From NCBI GenBank assembly GCA_038380435.1, contig JAWZYU010000005.1:32820001-32884000 (forward strand): a DNA stretch of 64,000 nucleotides, in the 5' to 3' direction. This document shows, one piece after another, positions 31,892 to 43,858 of this stretch. The stretch comes from Ryuthela nishihirai (Eukaryota > Arthropoda > Arachnida > Araneae > Heptathelidae). The translations under genes and the position numbers were made by a program. The notes under the pieces are model-generated. The model worked only from the letters and a program-made list of their open reading frames with translations, was not told where the DNA came from and did not search any database. Position 1 is the stretch's first letter; the number at the start of each line of letters is the position of its first letter.

Positions 31892-32384
31892 GAGAAGGTG
31901 TAGCTCAATTGGTAGAGCATCAGGTTCATAATAGGCAGTTTCAGATTTCAGTCCTTACTCTGCCAGTGTTGAGATTTCTCTTAGCTGAACCCTCGTCCAG
32001 CTCTCCATGGTGAGAAAGGAGACACCGATGGACTAACAAAGACTACATTCGTCGGATGGGACGTTAAGCCGTGGTTCTGTGTACAAAATCTCCTTTTTTT
32101 ACCTTTATATCGGTATCATCTTTTCGATATATCTTTATATCGGTATCTCCTTTTGTGCACGTTATTTAAATGTTTTTTAACGCACGTGTTTAAACGCGCA
32201 CATCCAGAGTGTTAAACATCACGTTTGATGGCCCTAATGGAAGATTCCATCTGTTTCCTAACAGGTGTCCAGTGGGTCCCCTTCCCCCAAACTTCTCGAA
32301 GCCCTTGGGGATTTCAGTACCTTTCTATTTAGCCCATTGTGTGTAAAAAAATAGTGCAGATCAGGGGTAAAACAACCCAACTCT
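31892..32384 (+). mobile_element. Old SINE-A relative with CAT anticodon
   Basis: Head GGTGTAGCTCAATTGGTAG, anticodon region GGTTCATAATAGG, worn B box, body GACGTTAAGCCGTGG, and end GGGTAAAACAACCCAACTC. About 100 bp of unrelated T-rich sequence (with a repeated CTTTATATCGGTATC) interrupts it near 32090-32160. The CAT in the anticodon position suggests tRNA-Met ancestry. Confidence 0.75.
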
Positions 32385-32939
32385 TCCTTTTCAGACTCCA
32401 GTGGATCGTATACTTCTCTCTGACTTAAATTAGAGTTACATAAGCTCTGGTATTTATAAATTTGTCTTCTACGAAATGAACCATACTTCTAAGAAATAGT
32501 TTTGACTAGGATTCTAGATGCAAAATTCAGCAAAATGTATATGGGCAATTTATTATAAAATACTGTTGACGTTTCCATGGAAACGAGATGCTGTGCAATC
32601 CTCCTCCTTTCCTCTCCCCTTCCCCTCCCTCCCTAGAAAATGGCTCCGATTATTGACCATTGCCACATAACTAGAGACTAGGATGCCTCCTACGGGAAGG
32701 TTGTAATCGCATCATACTTCTTTCTAAGTGCTATTTAGCTTCATCCGTTATTTCTGTTCTCACAATTTCCAATCTCTAATCCACTAAACGCTTCCAAAGT
32801 CACGTTTGCCAATCCTCTGTGCTCCGTTTGCTCCGTGACGACAAAGGAGAATGAACTTTGCAGAACTTATTTTTCTTATTTGACTCCTGTATGGAGTCGA
32901 ACGCGACGTGATCTCGATCCGCTGCCGATCGTCAATGTT
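32385..32939. other. Unannotated stretch
   Basis: Contains a pyrimidine-rich tract at about 32600-32635 (CCTCC/CCCCTT runs). No gene or element recognised. Confidence 0.45.
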
Positions 32940-32949
32940 CTCACGATCC

Positions 32950-33364
32950 AGGGGCGGGGGTGGCTCAGTCGGTAGCGCGCCAGGCTCGTAATTTGTAGTT
33001 CCCAGGTTCGAGTCCCAGCTGGGTCAGCGTTGAGATTTATCTCCGCAAAATTCCCCGCCCTGCCCACGGTCAGTAGGGTACACCAACGGGCTTGGAAAGG
33101 CCGCCGTCCGTCGGATGGGACGTTAAGCCGTGGCCCCGTGTGCGGGAGAACCATACCCTGTGCACGTTAAAGAACACGCTGGATGGCCTTGACGGGAGGC
33201 TACCATCTGTCTCCCAACAGCTGTTCCAGTGGGTCCCTTCCCCCAACCTTCTCTGAGCCTTTGGGGTCCTTGTGACCTGGCCATTTAGCCCATAACATAA
33301 AAGTGCTGCTCAGGAGCCAAAAAAAGTACAAAAAAGTGCCGTTCAGAGGCACAACCCAACCCAA
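32950..33364 (+). mobile_element. SINE-A copy with 3' duplication
   Basis: A 9-bp TSD TCTCACGAT (32940-32948 and 33365-33373). Near the 3' end the AAAGTGC(T/C)G segment is repeated (33299-33345), lengthening the copy to about 415 bp. Confidence 0.92.
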
Positions 33365-33658
33365 TCTCACGATGCAACTCAGGAATTCGCGTCTGAAGAA
33401 TAAACCATTTCTAATGTAGCGTTATTCTGCGGTCTATAAACTTTTCGCCAGATCAGATTACGTTCTGAATAGATTTAACAGGCCAAGTGTTTGCAGTGAA
33501 GTGTTAAAGGAGTGAATATTTTTATTCGCCAACCATCAGCTACGAACGGAGCAATCTCGAATGTCATCTAGTTCATTCTAGGACTTCTACTTTTCACTTT
33601 TCCCTCACTCGATAAGTTATATACATTTTAGGTTTGAAATCTTTCACCTCCATCTTCC

Positions 33659-34043
33659 GGGGGCGGGGGTGGCTCAGTCGGTAACGCGCCAGGCTCGTAA
33701 TCTGTAGTTTCCTGGTTCGAGTCCCCATCTGGGTCAGCATTTAGATTTATCTCCGCAAAATTATCCGCCCTGCCCACGGTCAGTAGGGGACACCGATGGG
33801 CTTGGAAAGGCTGCCGTCCGTCGGATGGGACGTTAAGCCGTGGCCCCTTGTGCGGGAGAACCATACCCTGTGCACGTTAAAGAACACGCTGGATGGCCTT
33901 GACGGGAGCCTACCATCTGTCTCCCAACAGCTGTTCCAGTGGGTCCCCTCCCCTAACCTTCTCTGAGCTTTGGGGTCCATGTGATCTGGCCATTTAGCCC
34001 ATGGTGTGCAAAAAAGTGCCGCTCAGAGGTGAAACAACCCAAC
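33659..34043 (+). mobile_element. SINE-A copy, full length
   Basis: An exact 12-bp TSD CCTCCATCTTCC (33647-33658, 34044-34055). Confidence 0.95.
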
Positions 34044-34261
34044 CCTCCATCTTCCTGAGTGCCATCCTTCTATCTCATTCTGCAAAATCCTTTCCTTACC
34101 ATTTACAATGGAAACTTCTGAGACTTCCGCAGAATTCCAAGGCAATGCCACCATTCGGGGAAGATTAATGAACATGAATCGCCATTTTTGCGACTGTTGT
34201 TCTTGATTTCACATTCCTGGTCTAAAATATGGTGTCTCGTGAGTTAAAGTTTACCTCTTCT

Positions 34262-34520
34262 GATCCCATTCTGCCCTCGGTGAGAAAAGGAACAACGATG
34301 GTGATAAAGAAACCGTCGTCTGTGGGATGGGAAAAATGTGTCCTACCTTGTGCAAGTTAAATAGCAGCTGAATCACCCTGACGTGAGTCTTCTATTTGTC
34401 TCTTAACATCTTTCCAATGGGGCCGCATCCCCTTTCTAACTTTGAGCCCTTGAGGTCCTTTGACCTGACATCTATCCTATTGTGTAGACAAAAGTGCCAC
34501 TCATAGATAATGCAACTTAA
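34262..34520 (+). mobile_element. Ancient SINE-A body fragment
   Basis: CATTCTGCCCTCGGTGAGA, AACCGTCGTCTGTGGGATGGG, CTCTTAACATC and CCTTGAGGTCCTTTGACCTG are in SINE-A order, highly diverged. Confidence 0.6.
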
Positions 34521-35876
34521 ACTGACTTGAGAGAGGCACAAAGAAAGATAACCAACTTGGGTGGTTATTAAAACACAATGCCAACGAAATGTAAAGGGAA
34601 AATAATTGGATTATAGTTGTGCCAATCATAAAAAAAAAAAAGGTAGAACGATGCCATTTAGAAAAAAATAACTGAATTTTAATATTTTATTTCACCCAAA
34701 ATACCATATGATCTACAACTGTAATCTAATCATGACTTTTACCCATTTACACCTTTCGGCTCATTGGTACATTGATAGATTGTTTAATCACGTGTACATT
34801 TTGCTAAAATATGACACACGTTTTTGCGAGAAGTCAAATAAGATCACAGGCTATTGGTTGGAAACCGTGGATTCCTCTTGCTTCGTCAAACCCCGAACAT
34901 CCCTCTTTTTTAATAATAAAGCACGTGGCCCACTGTAGTGTTGATCTCGATTCGAGTCGACCGCATCAAGCCTGGCACTGAAAATGCCGAGCCTTTTTAA
35001 CGAAATTGGGGATTACCTGGACTTATCAAGCATACGAAAAATTGGAAAGGTTTTGAGAACCCATAAAAACACTTCCCAGTTCTCCAAAATAAAGTTTTCC
35101 AAAAGTTTTCAAATTGTACTTAGGGTCAGCGATTTCAAAGCCTTTCTTAATAAGCTCCCTCATCTTTTCATCCTTTTATTGTTTTTTTCATATATATATA
35201 TTTTTTCCTCTTGTAAACAAAGTGTACGGAATTAAATTTGGAATGCGCGCTAAAAACTGAAGAGAAGTTGCGCAGAAACTTTTTTATTTTCATCACTAAC
35301 ATTGTTCTCCTGATTTTTAAACAGAACAAGATTGCAGTCTTCCAGCATAGGCTTAACCATCGAATTACCATTGCGTATGCAGTTAACTTTCGCTCTATGC
35401 GTATGAAAATATCTCAATTTTTTAGGTGCCCGAGTGTGTGTGCTTATGCGCGTAAGACCTACGTAATTTAATATGCTTAAAGCGACGGTGGTAACGGAAG
35501 CGGAGAATATTATTCTTTTCCAGAGAAATTAATTACGTTTCCATGTGATGTTTAAAAGCTCGAAATTGTAGCTACCCTCTGTCTTTGTGGAGTGAAAAGA
35601 TTCAATTTCTGTGCCTCAGAGCCGTGGCTTATGTAAAACTACTTTTAACTTGTGGATAAAAATATCTCACTTTGTTCTCTTTTCTTCCGTAGATTTTATG
35701 TGGGTGGTCTTTTTTAAAAAGGAAGTAAACCCCCAACTTGAGAGTCAAGTCGTAACTGTTACTTTCGAATCTAATGAATCCGAGTTTGTTGTTTCGGAAA
35801 ATTAGTTGCTGCAATGCCAAAGGAAAGAAAATTTTTCTAACGCTTTGGGATATAAATAGCAAAGTGGATTCCGTTG
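34521..35876. other. 1.35 kb without recognised element
   Basis: AT-rich; several open frames of 60-100 codons on both strands, none with a recognisable motif. Confidence 0.5.
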
Positions 35877-35920
35877 TTTTGCGTTTGGGCGGCACTTTTT
35901 GCACACAATGGGCTAAATAA
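35877..35920 (-). mobile_element. SINE-A 3' scrap
   Basis: GGGCGGCACTTTTTGCACACAATGGGCTAAATA only. Confidence 0.6.
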
Positions 35921-35951
35921 GCAGATAGCAATGATATGTTAGCTAGAGCTA

Positions 35952-36672
35952 AGGGCGGGGTAGCTCAGTCGGTAGTGCACCTGTCTTGTAATCTTCAATT
36001 TCCAGGCTCGTAATCTGTAATCTGTAGTTCCCAGGTTCGAGTTCCAGTTGGGTCAGCGTTGAGATTTATCTCCGCAAAATTCCCCGCCCTGCCCACGATC
36101 AGTAGGGGACACCGATGGGCTTGATGGGCTTGAAAAGGCCGCTGTCCGTCGGATGGGACGTTAAGCCGTGGCCCCGTGTGCGGGAGAGCCATACCCTGTG
36201 CACGTTAAAGAACACGCTCGATGGCCTTGACGGGAGGCTACCATCTGTCTCCCAACAGCCGTTCCAGTGGGTCCCCTCCCCCAACCTTCTCTGAGCCTTC
36301 GGGGTCCATGTGACCTGGCCATTTAGCCCATGGTGTGCAAAAAAGGCCGCTCAGAGGTAAAACAACCCAACTCAATTTCCAGGTTCGAGTCCCAACTGTG
36401 CCTGCATTGAGATTTATCTCCGATAACCCCTGCCTGCAATAAAAGGGAAACACCTATGGGCTTGGAAAAGTCATCGTCCATTGGATGGGAAGTAAAGCCC
36501 AATACACTGTGCACATTACACAACATGCTCGATGGCCTTGACGGGACACTACACTCTGCGTCCCTCAGTTGTCCAGTGAGTCCCCTCCACCCACTTTCTC
36601 TGATCCCTTGGGGTCCTTGTGACTTGCCCATTATGTGCAAAAAAAAGCACCGCACAGTGGTAAAACGATCCT
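35952..36672 (+). mobile_element. Older SINE-A, split by a younger one
   Basis: The head at 35952-36006 (GGGCGGGGTAGCTCAGTCGG to CAATTTCCAGG) continues at 36372-36672 (TTCGAGTCCCAACTGTG to GTGGTAAAACGATCC). The younger SINE-A lies between, with the duplicated 12-bp target TCAATTTCCAGG. Confidence 0.88.
36007..36371 (+). mobile_element. Younger SINE-A nested in an older SINE-A
   Basis: 5'-truncated, starting CTCGTAATCTG. An exact 12-bp TSD TCAATTTCCAGG (35995-36006, 36372-36383). It also has a duplicated GGGCTTGAT near 36117-36132. Confidence 0.94.
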
Positions 36673-36856
36673 AAGAGCTCAGAACTGAAAAAGAAGATCC
36701 GCTGAAAACCTGATAGGATTCAAACTTTTTTGATACCGCTATCCCCTGGAATCGTAGGTAAATTTATGCACCTTCACATCCTTATATTGAATAATAATAA
36801 TAATTTCTTACTTCACCAGCAAAAAGTCACAATTAATTTCTATAGCAAAACACAGA

Positions 36857-37220
36857 TTGGATTGGATTGTTTTACCTCTGAGCGGCACTTTTTTGCACAC
36901 CATGGGCTAAATGGCCAGGTCACATGGACCCGAAGGCTCAGAGAAGGTTGGGGGAGGGGACCCACTGGACCAGCTGTTGGGAGACAGATGGTAGCCTCCC
37001 GTCAAGGCCATCCAGCGTGTTCTTTAACGTGCACAGGGTATGGCTCTCCCGCACACGGGGCAACGGCTTAACGTCCCATCCAACGAACGGCGGCCTTTTC
37101 AAGCCCATCGGTGTCCCCTACTGACCGTGGGCAAGGCGGGGAATTTTGCGGAGATAAATCTCAACGCTGACCCAGCTGGGACTCGAACCTGGGAACTACC
37201 GACTGAGCCACCCCCGCCCC
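36857..37220 (-). mobile_element. SINE-A copy, small head deletion
   Basis: An exact 13-bp TSD AGCAAAACACAGA (36844-36856, 37221-37233). The anticodon-arm region (ACAGATTACGAGCCTGGCGCG) is missing, and the 3' end reads GGATTGGATTG rather than GGGTTGGGTTG. Confidence 0.94.
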
Positions 37221-37233
37221 AGCAAAACACAGA

Positions 37234-37800
37234 CTTTGTGAAGAAAGGTGAGCATCGTAAGCGAATAACTTTCCTTATGTCCACTTCTTAATGATAAATA
37301 GAAACATATAAATCAAAAACAATTAACAACAGAAGAATATAAAACATACAAACCAAACACTTGTTATATATTTTTCTAACAATTTTACGCTTAATATCAA
37401 CTATGCATCACAATCAGGGTCGAATCTAGGGTGTGAGAGGTAGCATAACCCCCCTCCCTTTCAGAATGCGAACAAGGGTAAAAGAGAGATTTATTTATAC
37501 TTCATGCATTTTTCAAGAAAATTTTTAAAAATCCGCAAAACGGAGGAGAAAATGTTACACTGCATTGGAAATCAAAAGTTTTGTCCCCCCCCCCCCCCTC
37601 CCATTTTTACATTTTTTTGCTGCTCGATTAGTTTCTTCCCCTCATCCTCCCCCCAGATTTATTTTAGATTCGAGCCTAATCACAATTAAATTCATCTAAA
37701 AAACAATGAGGAAAAAGTATTCCCCTATTTTTAACATTATTTTTATTGGCGCGTCAAACGTCGAAAACCAACCTTAATCTTTGCATCTGTCCTTCTTTCC
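37234..37800. other. Unannotated AT-rich stretch
   Basis: A poly-C run at about 37586-37598. No gene or element recognised. Confidence 0.45.
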
Positions 37801-37813
37801 AGAGAAAGAATGG

Positions 37814-38195
37814 GGCGGGGGTGGCTCAGTCGGTAGCGCCAGGTTCGTAATTTGTAGTTCCCAGGTTCGAGTCCCAGCTGGGTCAGCGTTGAGATTTATC
37901 TCCACAAAATTCCCCGCCCTGCCCACGGTCAGTAGGGGACACCGATGGGCTTGGAAAGACCGCCGTCCGTCGGATGGGACGTTAAGCCGTGGCCCCGTGT
38001 GAGGGAGAGCCACACCCTGTGCACGTTAAAGAACACGTTGGATGGCCTTGACGGGAGGCTACCATCTGTTTCCCAACAGCTGCTCCAGTGGGTCTCCTCC
38101 CCCAACCTTCTCTGAGCCTTCGGGGTCCATGTGACCTGGCCATTTAACTCATGGTGTGCAAAAAAGTGCCGCTCAGAGGTAAAACAACCCAACCC
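37814..38195 (+). mobile_element. SINE-A copy, full length
   Basis: An exact 13-bp TSD AGAGAAAGAATGG (37801-37813, 38196-38208). Confidence 0.95.
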
Positions 38196-38208
38196 AGAGA
38201 AAGAATGG

Positions 38209-38662
38209 ATCGGTAAAATCTGAAGATCAAAGAAGGCAACAACAACCAATGAAACTATGCCATACCCACATGAGTTCTAGCCAAAACAACTCGCAGATAT
38301 AATTTCGCCACAGCAAATAGTTCCATACCGTATGTGAGAAATAAACCTTTTTTTCTAATGTATGTTATTATTATGTGTAGTTTATGGAAGTGAGCAATTA
38401 ACAATTCTATTTTTATTTTATTCCGGAGTATTAGAAGGTACAAAATGAAGCATAATTTCTTCTACACTGATATATTAGCGACTTGAAGAATTGCCCGATG
38501 TTGCTAAGGTCGTTGTGAAGTCAGCGCGCGCTCTCCTAGCTCTTTGTTTCGTTTCTGCCCAAATTATCATAAGTTTTGTTTTCCTTTTCGACAGATTTTG
38601 GTCCCCTCCAATTCCCGAGATATCTGACCGAATGGTCTCAAATTTCGTAAGCAGGTTCTCCC
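38209..38662. other. Unannotated stretch
   Basis: Nothing recognised. Confidence 0.45.
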
Positions 38663-38934
38663 TGTCTGACTAGGGGTTACCAGATGAGATGGTCCTAAAA
38701 GGAGGACAGAAAATTAGAAATGGAGGACAAGGGGGGACAGAAAATTAGAAATGGAGGACAAGGGGGACATGCTTTCAATTTGTGAAATAAAATACCTTTT
38801 TTCTTACCAAGTTTTATTTCAAGTATCGACTAACATTTTAGTCAGTAAAAGGCAGGATTTTAATTATTCAGTAAATTTCAAAATATTTGAGTGCCGACTT
38901 TTATTCATCATCATCATCCTCAAGCAGCCATGGG

Positions 38935-39252
38935 CTACGGAGATCCAACCAGACCATGCAGTTTAATTCTCCAAGCATATCTGTTCTGAGCTACATCTGC
39001 TGCATCTGGCCACTGCTCACTAATTCTAACAAGGTCCTGTTTGACATTTTCTACCCATCGCATCCTAGGTCTCCCCCTACTTCTGAGACCTCTAGGCACA
39101 CTGTTCATAACCCTATTCGCCAATCTATAATTATCCATACGGGCAACATGGCCAAACCAGCGGAGTCTCTCTCTGCACAATATGCTGCTTAAAGGAGGTT
39201 GCCTTTGTCTAACCTCATCATTAGTTACAAAGTTAAAGCACCTAATACCCAA
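38935..39252 (-). pseudogene. RTE C-terminal tail
   Basis: After a frameshift near 39250 the chain resumes: GIRCFNFVTNDEVRQRQ, then RERLRWFGHVARMDNYRLAN, then GRPRMRWVENVKQDLVRI and a Trp-rich end (DRYAWR-like). RLRWFGHVxRM and GRPxxRW are the hallmark tail motifs of RTE and related LINE proteins. The same stretch is found broken by SINE-B at 20430-20905. Confidence 0.9.
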
Positions 39253-40676
39253 GATACTGCGTAAGCATCTAGTTTCCTGTTATCTTGTTTACACAGCGTC
39301 CAAGTTTCACTACCATAACTAACCCTAGAAAGAACCAAACTATTATACAGTCTAATTTTAGTCTTTAGGTGTATACGCCTATTTCTCCACAATCTCCATA
39401 GATTCTTAAAAGTCACGGCAGCAATACCTATTCCTCTGTTAATCTCATGCCGCACATCACCAGTATCTGTTACATAGCTCCCAAGATAATTAAACTGTGA
39501 CACCTGCTCAAGACTGCAACCATTCAGATTAACTGAATCACAGCTTGCCTGACCAATTTTCATCATTTTAATTTTCTTTCTGTTTATAACCAAACCTACT
39601 CTACTACCAGTCTCATCAACAGCTCGAATGAAAGAGTTCATCTCATCAACATCATTTACCAAAAGGGCTAAATCATCAGCATAATCTAAATCAGAAATTT
39701 TCGTATCTCCAGCCCATTTAAGGCCAAAATATTTCCCTTGAAGTGAATTTCGCATAACTTAATCAACAACCAAGCTAAAGAGAAAAGGAGACAAAATGCA
39801 CCCTTGTCGAACACCAGAAGTAATGCTAAACCAATTGCTACAAGCCTTACCAACTCTCACACACGACTCAGTGTTATTATAGAGAGCTTTCATTATGTTA
39901 ACTAACTTGTCAGGTATACCATATGATCTCACAATCAATCACAAATTATGACGATCAACAGAGTCGAAAGTCTTTCTGAAATCAACAAAGCTAGCAACCA
40001 AAGGTTTCTGAAACTCTAAACATTTCTCAAGAATCTGCCTAAGTGAAAATATCTGATCCACACATCCCCTACCACTTCCGAATCCACATTGCTCATCACG
40101 CAATTGACTGTCAACCAGATTCTTAATTCTATTAAGCACAATCATGGAAAGAACTTTACCTGGAACAGAGAGTAGGCTGATACCCCTATAGTTATCACAA
40201 GAACTGCGATCATCTTTTTGGAAAATAGGGATAACAATAGCTTTGGTAAAATCCTTAGGAACCATGACTTTATCATAAAAGATATTCAAAATTTCAGTCA
40301 TTCAAGTAGTAACCGAAACATTTCCAGCTCTAAGCATTTCAGTAGTAATTTCATCTACCCCTAGGGATTTATGAAGTCTAAGTTTAGAAATAGCCAAAAT
40401 AACTTCAGACTGTGTTATAGGGCCAACATTAAAGCCACCAATGCATCTATCATCATTACAAACAATGGGAGTAGAACTAACTACATTGTTTAGAACATCA
40501 CTGAAATGCTCAGCCCACCTAGCCATGACAGAAGGATTGAAGGATAAACAAGGTAAGCCTTGTTTGTCCTTCAATCCTTGTATGCCTGTCCGTTTTCTAC
40601 CACATAAAACATTAACTATCTGGTACAGCTCTCTGCTGTTGTGCTGCCTAACTGCTTCCTCAGCTTTGTCAGCCAA
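39245..40676 (-). pseudogene. RTE reverse transcriptase, three in-frame stops
   Basis: Continuation of the endonuclease ORF after frameshifts at about 40680-40860. It begins LADKAEEAVRQHNSRELYQIV. It then shows KSLGVDEITTEML, a stop (TGA, ~40302) and NYRGISLLSVPGKV, followed by DEQCGFGSGRGCVDQIF and SFVDFRKTFDSVDRHNL (first catalytic Asp). Next come a second stop (TGA, ~39936) and GVRQGCILSPFLFSLVVD, then a third stop (TAA, ~39756) and LDYADDLALL with the catalytic Asp pair. After that come FNYLGSYVTDTG and SYGSETWTL. Two of the stops fall where I would expect Trp (TGG to TGA). The catalytic residues are retained, so loss of function is by nonsense and frameshift. Confidence 0.92.
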
Positions 40677-40845
40677 GCCATCAAGCCAAAGATTCTTATC
40701 AGTAGCTAACTGATCCTTTACACGTTTATTACGCTCTCTGTAATCCTTTCTATTAGGACTAGTAGTGTCCTGCAGTTCCTTCTTTCTGAAATAAGCTCAA
40801 GTGCCTTATCAGTTAAATAATTCTGTCTCCTCTGCTCCTTTTTTC

Positions 40846-42072
40846 CTAAAAGAGTACTGTTAGTTTCCAAAAAGCCTGTTTAAAACGGCCCCATTCTTCC
40901 TCAACTTCAGTAGTAAGCAAACCATGACTGTCATAATGACCAAGTAACCTATCATGGTAAGCTTTAGCTATAACAGTGTCTTTCAGAGCTTCAGTATTAA
41001 AGGTAAATTTTTTAACTTTCGCACAACACTTTTTAAGTTTAAGTTGCAAAACACTTTTAACAAGGTAATGGTCAAATCCAATTTCAGCTCCCCTATATGC
41101 CCTGGTATTTCTAACAGAACTAGCCCATTTGCTGTTAATTAATATGTAATCAATCATATTCTTATGCAGCCCATCAGGTGAAACCGATGTGTATTTATGT
41201 ATGTCGTGGTGTTTGTAATATGTGTTAGTTATTCTGAAACCATTGAGTTTACTTACCTGTAGGAGACGTTGCCCATTGCCATTGCAGCTACCAATACCAA
41301 AATGGCCTATCACCCCTCCCCAAACGTCAGAGTCAGTACCAACTTTGGCATTGAAGTCACCTAGAGCAAGGGTAATATCTCCTTTCTTGACAGAATTCAA
41401 AATATCCTGAAGTTGTTCATAAAACCTACCCTTCTCATCCTCATCAGCATCCTCAGTGGGGGCATAACAGCAGATAACATTCATGTCTTTAATGCTTGTC
41501 TGAAATTTTGCTCTAAGAAACCTTTCATTAATGCACTCATATCCAAGAAGAGCATAACCATCACTAGTGTGTCTGCTGAGAAGCAGACCCACGCCTTGGT
41601 GATGCTTTCCATCCTCTCTCTGTAAAGAGAAATTTAAGTTATTTTCAAGTATCTCACCTTTACCTGTCCATCTGGTCTCTTGCAAGCCTAGAATATCTAG
41701 GTTATAGCGCTGGAATTCCTGCGTGAGGACATCAAGAGAATAATCTCTATGTAATGTCCTCACATTCCACGTTGCTGCAGAGAGAAAATGATTAGTAGGA
41801 TTTTTAAAGAAATTAGGTTTATTGAGATTGACAGGGCCAACAATATCAAACAGCCCCCTGATCGCAGGCATGGGGCAAAGACCTGTTCCTCCTCCGCTAA
41901 ATGCTGAAGTCACCGATGCTGGTAGGAACTTCAGGCACCACCTTTTCAAGTGGACTTTTTCAAGAGCCATATGGCCTGCCTGAGACACATTACTCCATTT
42001 TAGGCTTGACGATACCCAACTAGCTAAGTAAGGTTCAGGTACCTGCGATGGCCTCTGATTAGGATTATCCAC
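40846..42072 (-). pseudogene. RTE endonuclease region (408 codons open)
   Basis: An apurinic-type endonuclease that in an active element would nick the chromosome to prime reverse transcription. Visible motifs in order: ATWNVRTL (catalytic Asn, about residue 96), LQETRW (catalytic Glu), CCYAPTEDADEDEKGRFYEQL, GDFNAKVG (Asp/Asn pair), IDYILINSKW, and GFDHYLV (the terminal Asp-His). All catalytic positions look intact. The first ~85 residues lack known motifs and include a proline-rich start; the true start may be internal. The frame ends at 40846 through a single-base shift (WKLTVLF-stop). In the alternative frame the chain continues KKEQRRQNYLTDKALELI toward the reverse transcriptase. Confidence 0.93.
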
Positions 42073-43113
42073 CAGCTGATATAAGGTATCCCATGCCTCT
42101 GTTCACTTAGGGCTGGCAACCCAGAAGCAAACAGAAAACACAGCAGCAGATTCTCCCTCAACAGAGGCCCACCAATGCAGCAAGTCCAGGATCCATAATC
42201 AAGCTCAAAGCCATAAACAAGTCCAGTCTGGTAGATATAAATGGTCAGCACCAAGACCCCGTGAAGTTGACCACTCCTCAGCAGGGTTGAAAAAAAAAGA
42301 AAAAAGTGACCATAAATGACCAGATCAGCAGGCCATACTGAACTGGCAGCCCTCCCCTTCCGTTCCCTTCCAAAAGAGAATATCTCTTTAGAAAGGTACT
42401 AACGGCCTGCACCACGAGAAGGCGGGGTCGGACATTAGGTGCTAGACCGGGCCGGTTCTGTGCATCATCACTAGGGATTGGTACACAGCTCTCCTTCCAG
42501 TTTACGCCTAGCTACCATTTACAGGCCTAATTTATTCATATTTAATAAGTAATCAAGGGTTATTTGGCCTTAAGTGGCAGAGTGAATCCTTAATTTCTTC
42601 GCTCTCCTTTTATGTTACAAATAAAAGAATAAAACTACTGTCAACTTTCGTATCTCCAACTATAGGTGGATATAAGTCAAACTTTGAGCTATTTTCTAAA
42701 GCGCGTTTTTCAATCTGGCATGTAAATTGCAGATATTGAAATTACAGAAAATAGTAACTTTTAAAATAAGAGAATTAATTTATCATTCACCATTTGCTTT
42801 AACAATAAATCATTTCACAGTTAACAGTAAATTATATTCTAGTCATGTGCTCAAGAAATTAAAAAAAAAAAGGAAAATACAAAAAAGTGCCTTTATTTTA
42901 ATTTAAAACATGTTATGAGTTTATAAAAAAAGAGGACATTTTCAAAATTTGGGGAGGACACGAGATAAAAAAGGAGGACATATGGTAATCCTATGTCTGA
43001 CGCCATATTGGGTGAAAAAAATGTGCTTTGATTCGTGCTTATAAAAAGATGCTTTATATAATAATGGTTTTGGGAATGCGAGGGATGTGGCAACGGTTGT
43101 GGCTTTCGCGATT

Positions 43114-43318
43114 AAAAATAAATAAATACCCCCTCAAGCAGCTGCTTGCCACAGAGGTCTGACAGGAGCCTATCAGTTTATATGCGATAGTAGAAGGTTT
43201 GAGAGGATGGCAGGACATCAGCAGAAAAACGATACATACATCCATGCCTTACCCGGGGCTCGAACCCAGGTCCCTTATTTCAGTAGCCAAGCACGCTAAC
43301 CACTCAGTCACGGGACGG
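43114..43318 (-). mobile_element. SINE-B copy, full length
   Basis: An AAATAAATAAATA tail complement, CCCCCTCAAGCAGCTGCTTG, body, and B-box complement GGCTCGAACCCAGG. It ends CACTCAGTCACGGGACGGCT. Confidence 0.92.
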
Positions 43319-43574
43319 CTAGAAATGCAAATAAAAAAGCTGTGAATGGAGAGCGAAGAAAAAATGCTTTTTATCCAAAATAATAATATTTTTTAAAATT
43401 ATTGAACACATTGAGTTAATATTTTGACTGCATAATCTCATTGTAGTTTTAAACTTCTGCCGAATTTCCAGGTTTCTGTTCCCTTTATGTGAAGGTATAG
43501 CGACCATACACGGAGAGGCTGTTGAGGATTGATACATTTTCAGGCACCGCATCTGACATTTCATTGGCTTTCGT

Positions 43575-43858
43575 CCGCCCTGCCCACGGTCAGTAGGCGA
43601 CACCGATGGGCTTAGAAAGGCCGCCGTCCATCGGACTGGGCGTTAAGCCGTGGCCCCGTGTGCGGGAGAGTCATACCCTGTGCACGTTAAAGACCACACT
43701 GGATGGCCTTGACGGGAGGCTACCATCTGTCTCCCAACAGCTGTTCCAGTGGGTCCCCTCCCCTAACCTTCTCTGAACCTTCGGGGTCCATGTGACCTGG
43801 TCATTTAGCCCATGGTGTGCAAAAAAGTGCCGCTCAGAGGTAAAACAATCCAATCCAA
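43575..43858 (+). mobile_element. SINE-A copy, 5'-truncated
   Basis: Starts CGCCCTGCCCACGG; ends AACAATCCAATCCAATT, the (AATCC) tail variant also seen at 36857. Confidence 0.9.

Larger units (their letters stand above)
38909..42530 (-). mobile_element. RTE-clade LINE, nearly complete, inactive
   Basis: Flanked by a 9-bp TSD TTTATTCAT (38900-38908, 42531-42539). Its 3' end (left side) is a short CATCATCATC microsatellite, as usual for RTE elements. About 3.6 kb: a G+C-richer 5' leader (42080-42530), an endonuclease, a reverse transcriptase and a C-terminal tail on the minus strand. At least three nonsense codons and several frameshifts inactivate it. The second copy of the family is the fragment at 20430-20905. 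Confidence 0.92.
38671..42983. mobile_element. hAT-like DNA transposon, split by an RTE
   Basis: The ends TAGGGGTTACCA (38671) and, inverted, TAGGATTACCATATGTCC (from 42983) are imperfect terminal repeats. They are flanked by an exact 8-bp TSD TGTCTGAC (38663-38670, 42984-42991); an 8-bp duplication is characteristic of hAT. Subterminal GGAGGACA motifs recur near both ends (38701-38770 and 42935-42982). Without the RTE inside, only about 680 bp remain and I see no transposase, so it is probably a non-autonomous element. Confidence 0.85.

Noticed and set aside
36857..37220. A separate SINE family with (GGATT)n tail
   Set aside because: The body is otherwise SINE-A consensus. The tail variant (also at 43575-43858) looks like simple change of the AACCC tail rather than a new family.
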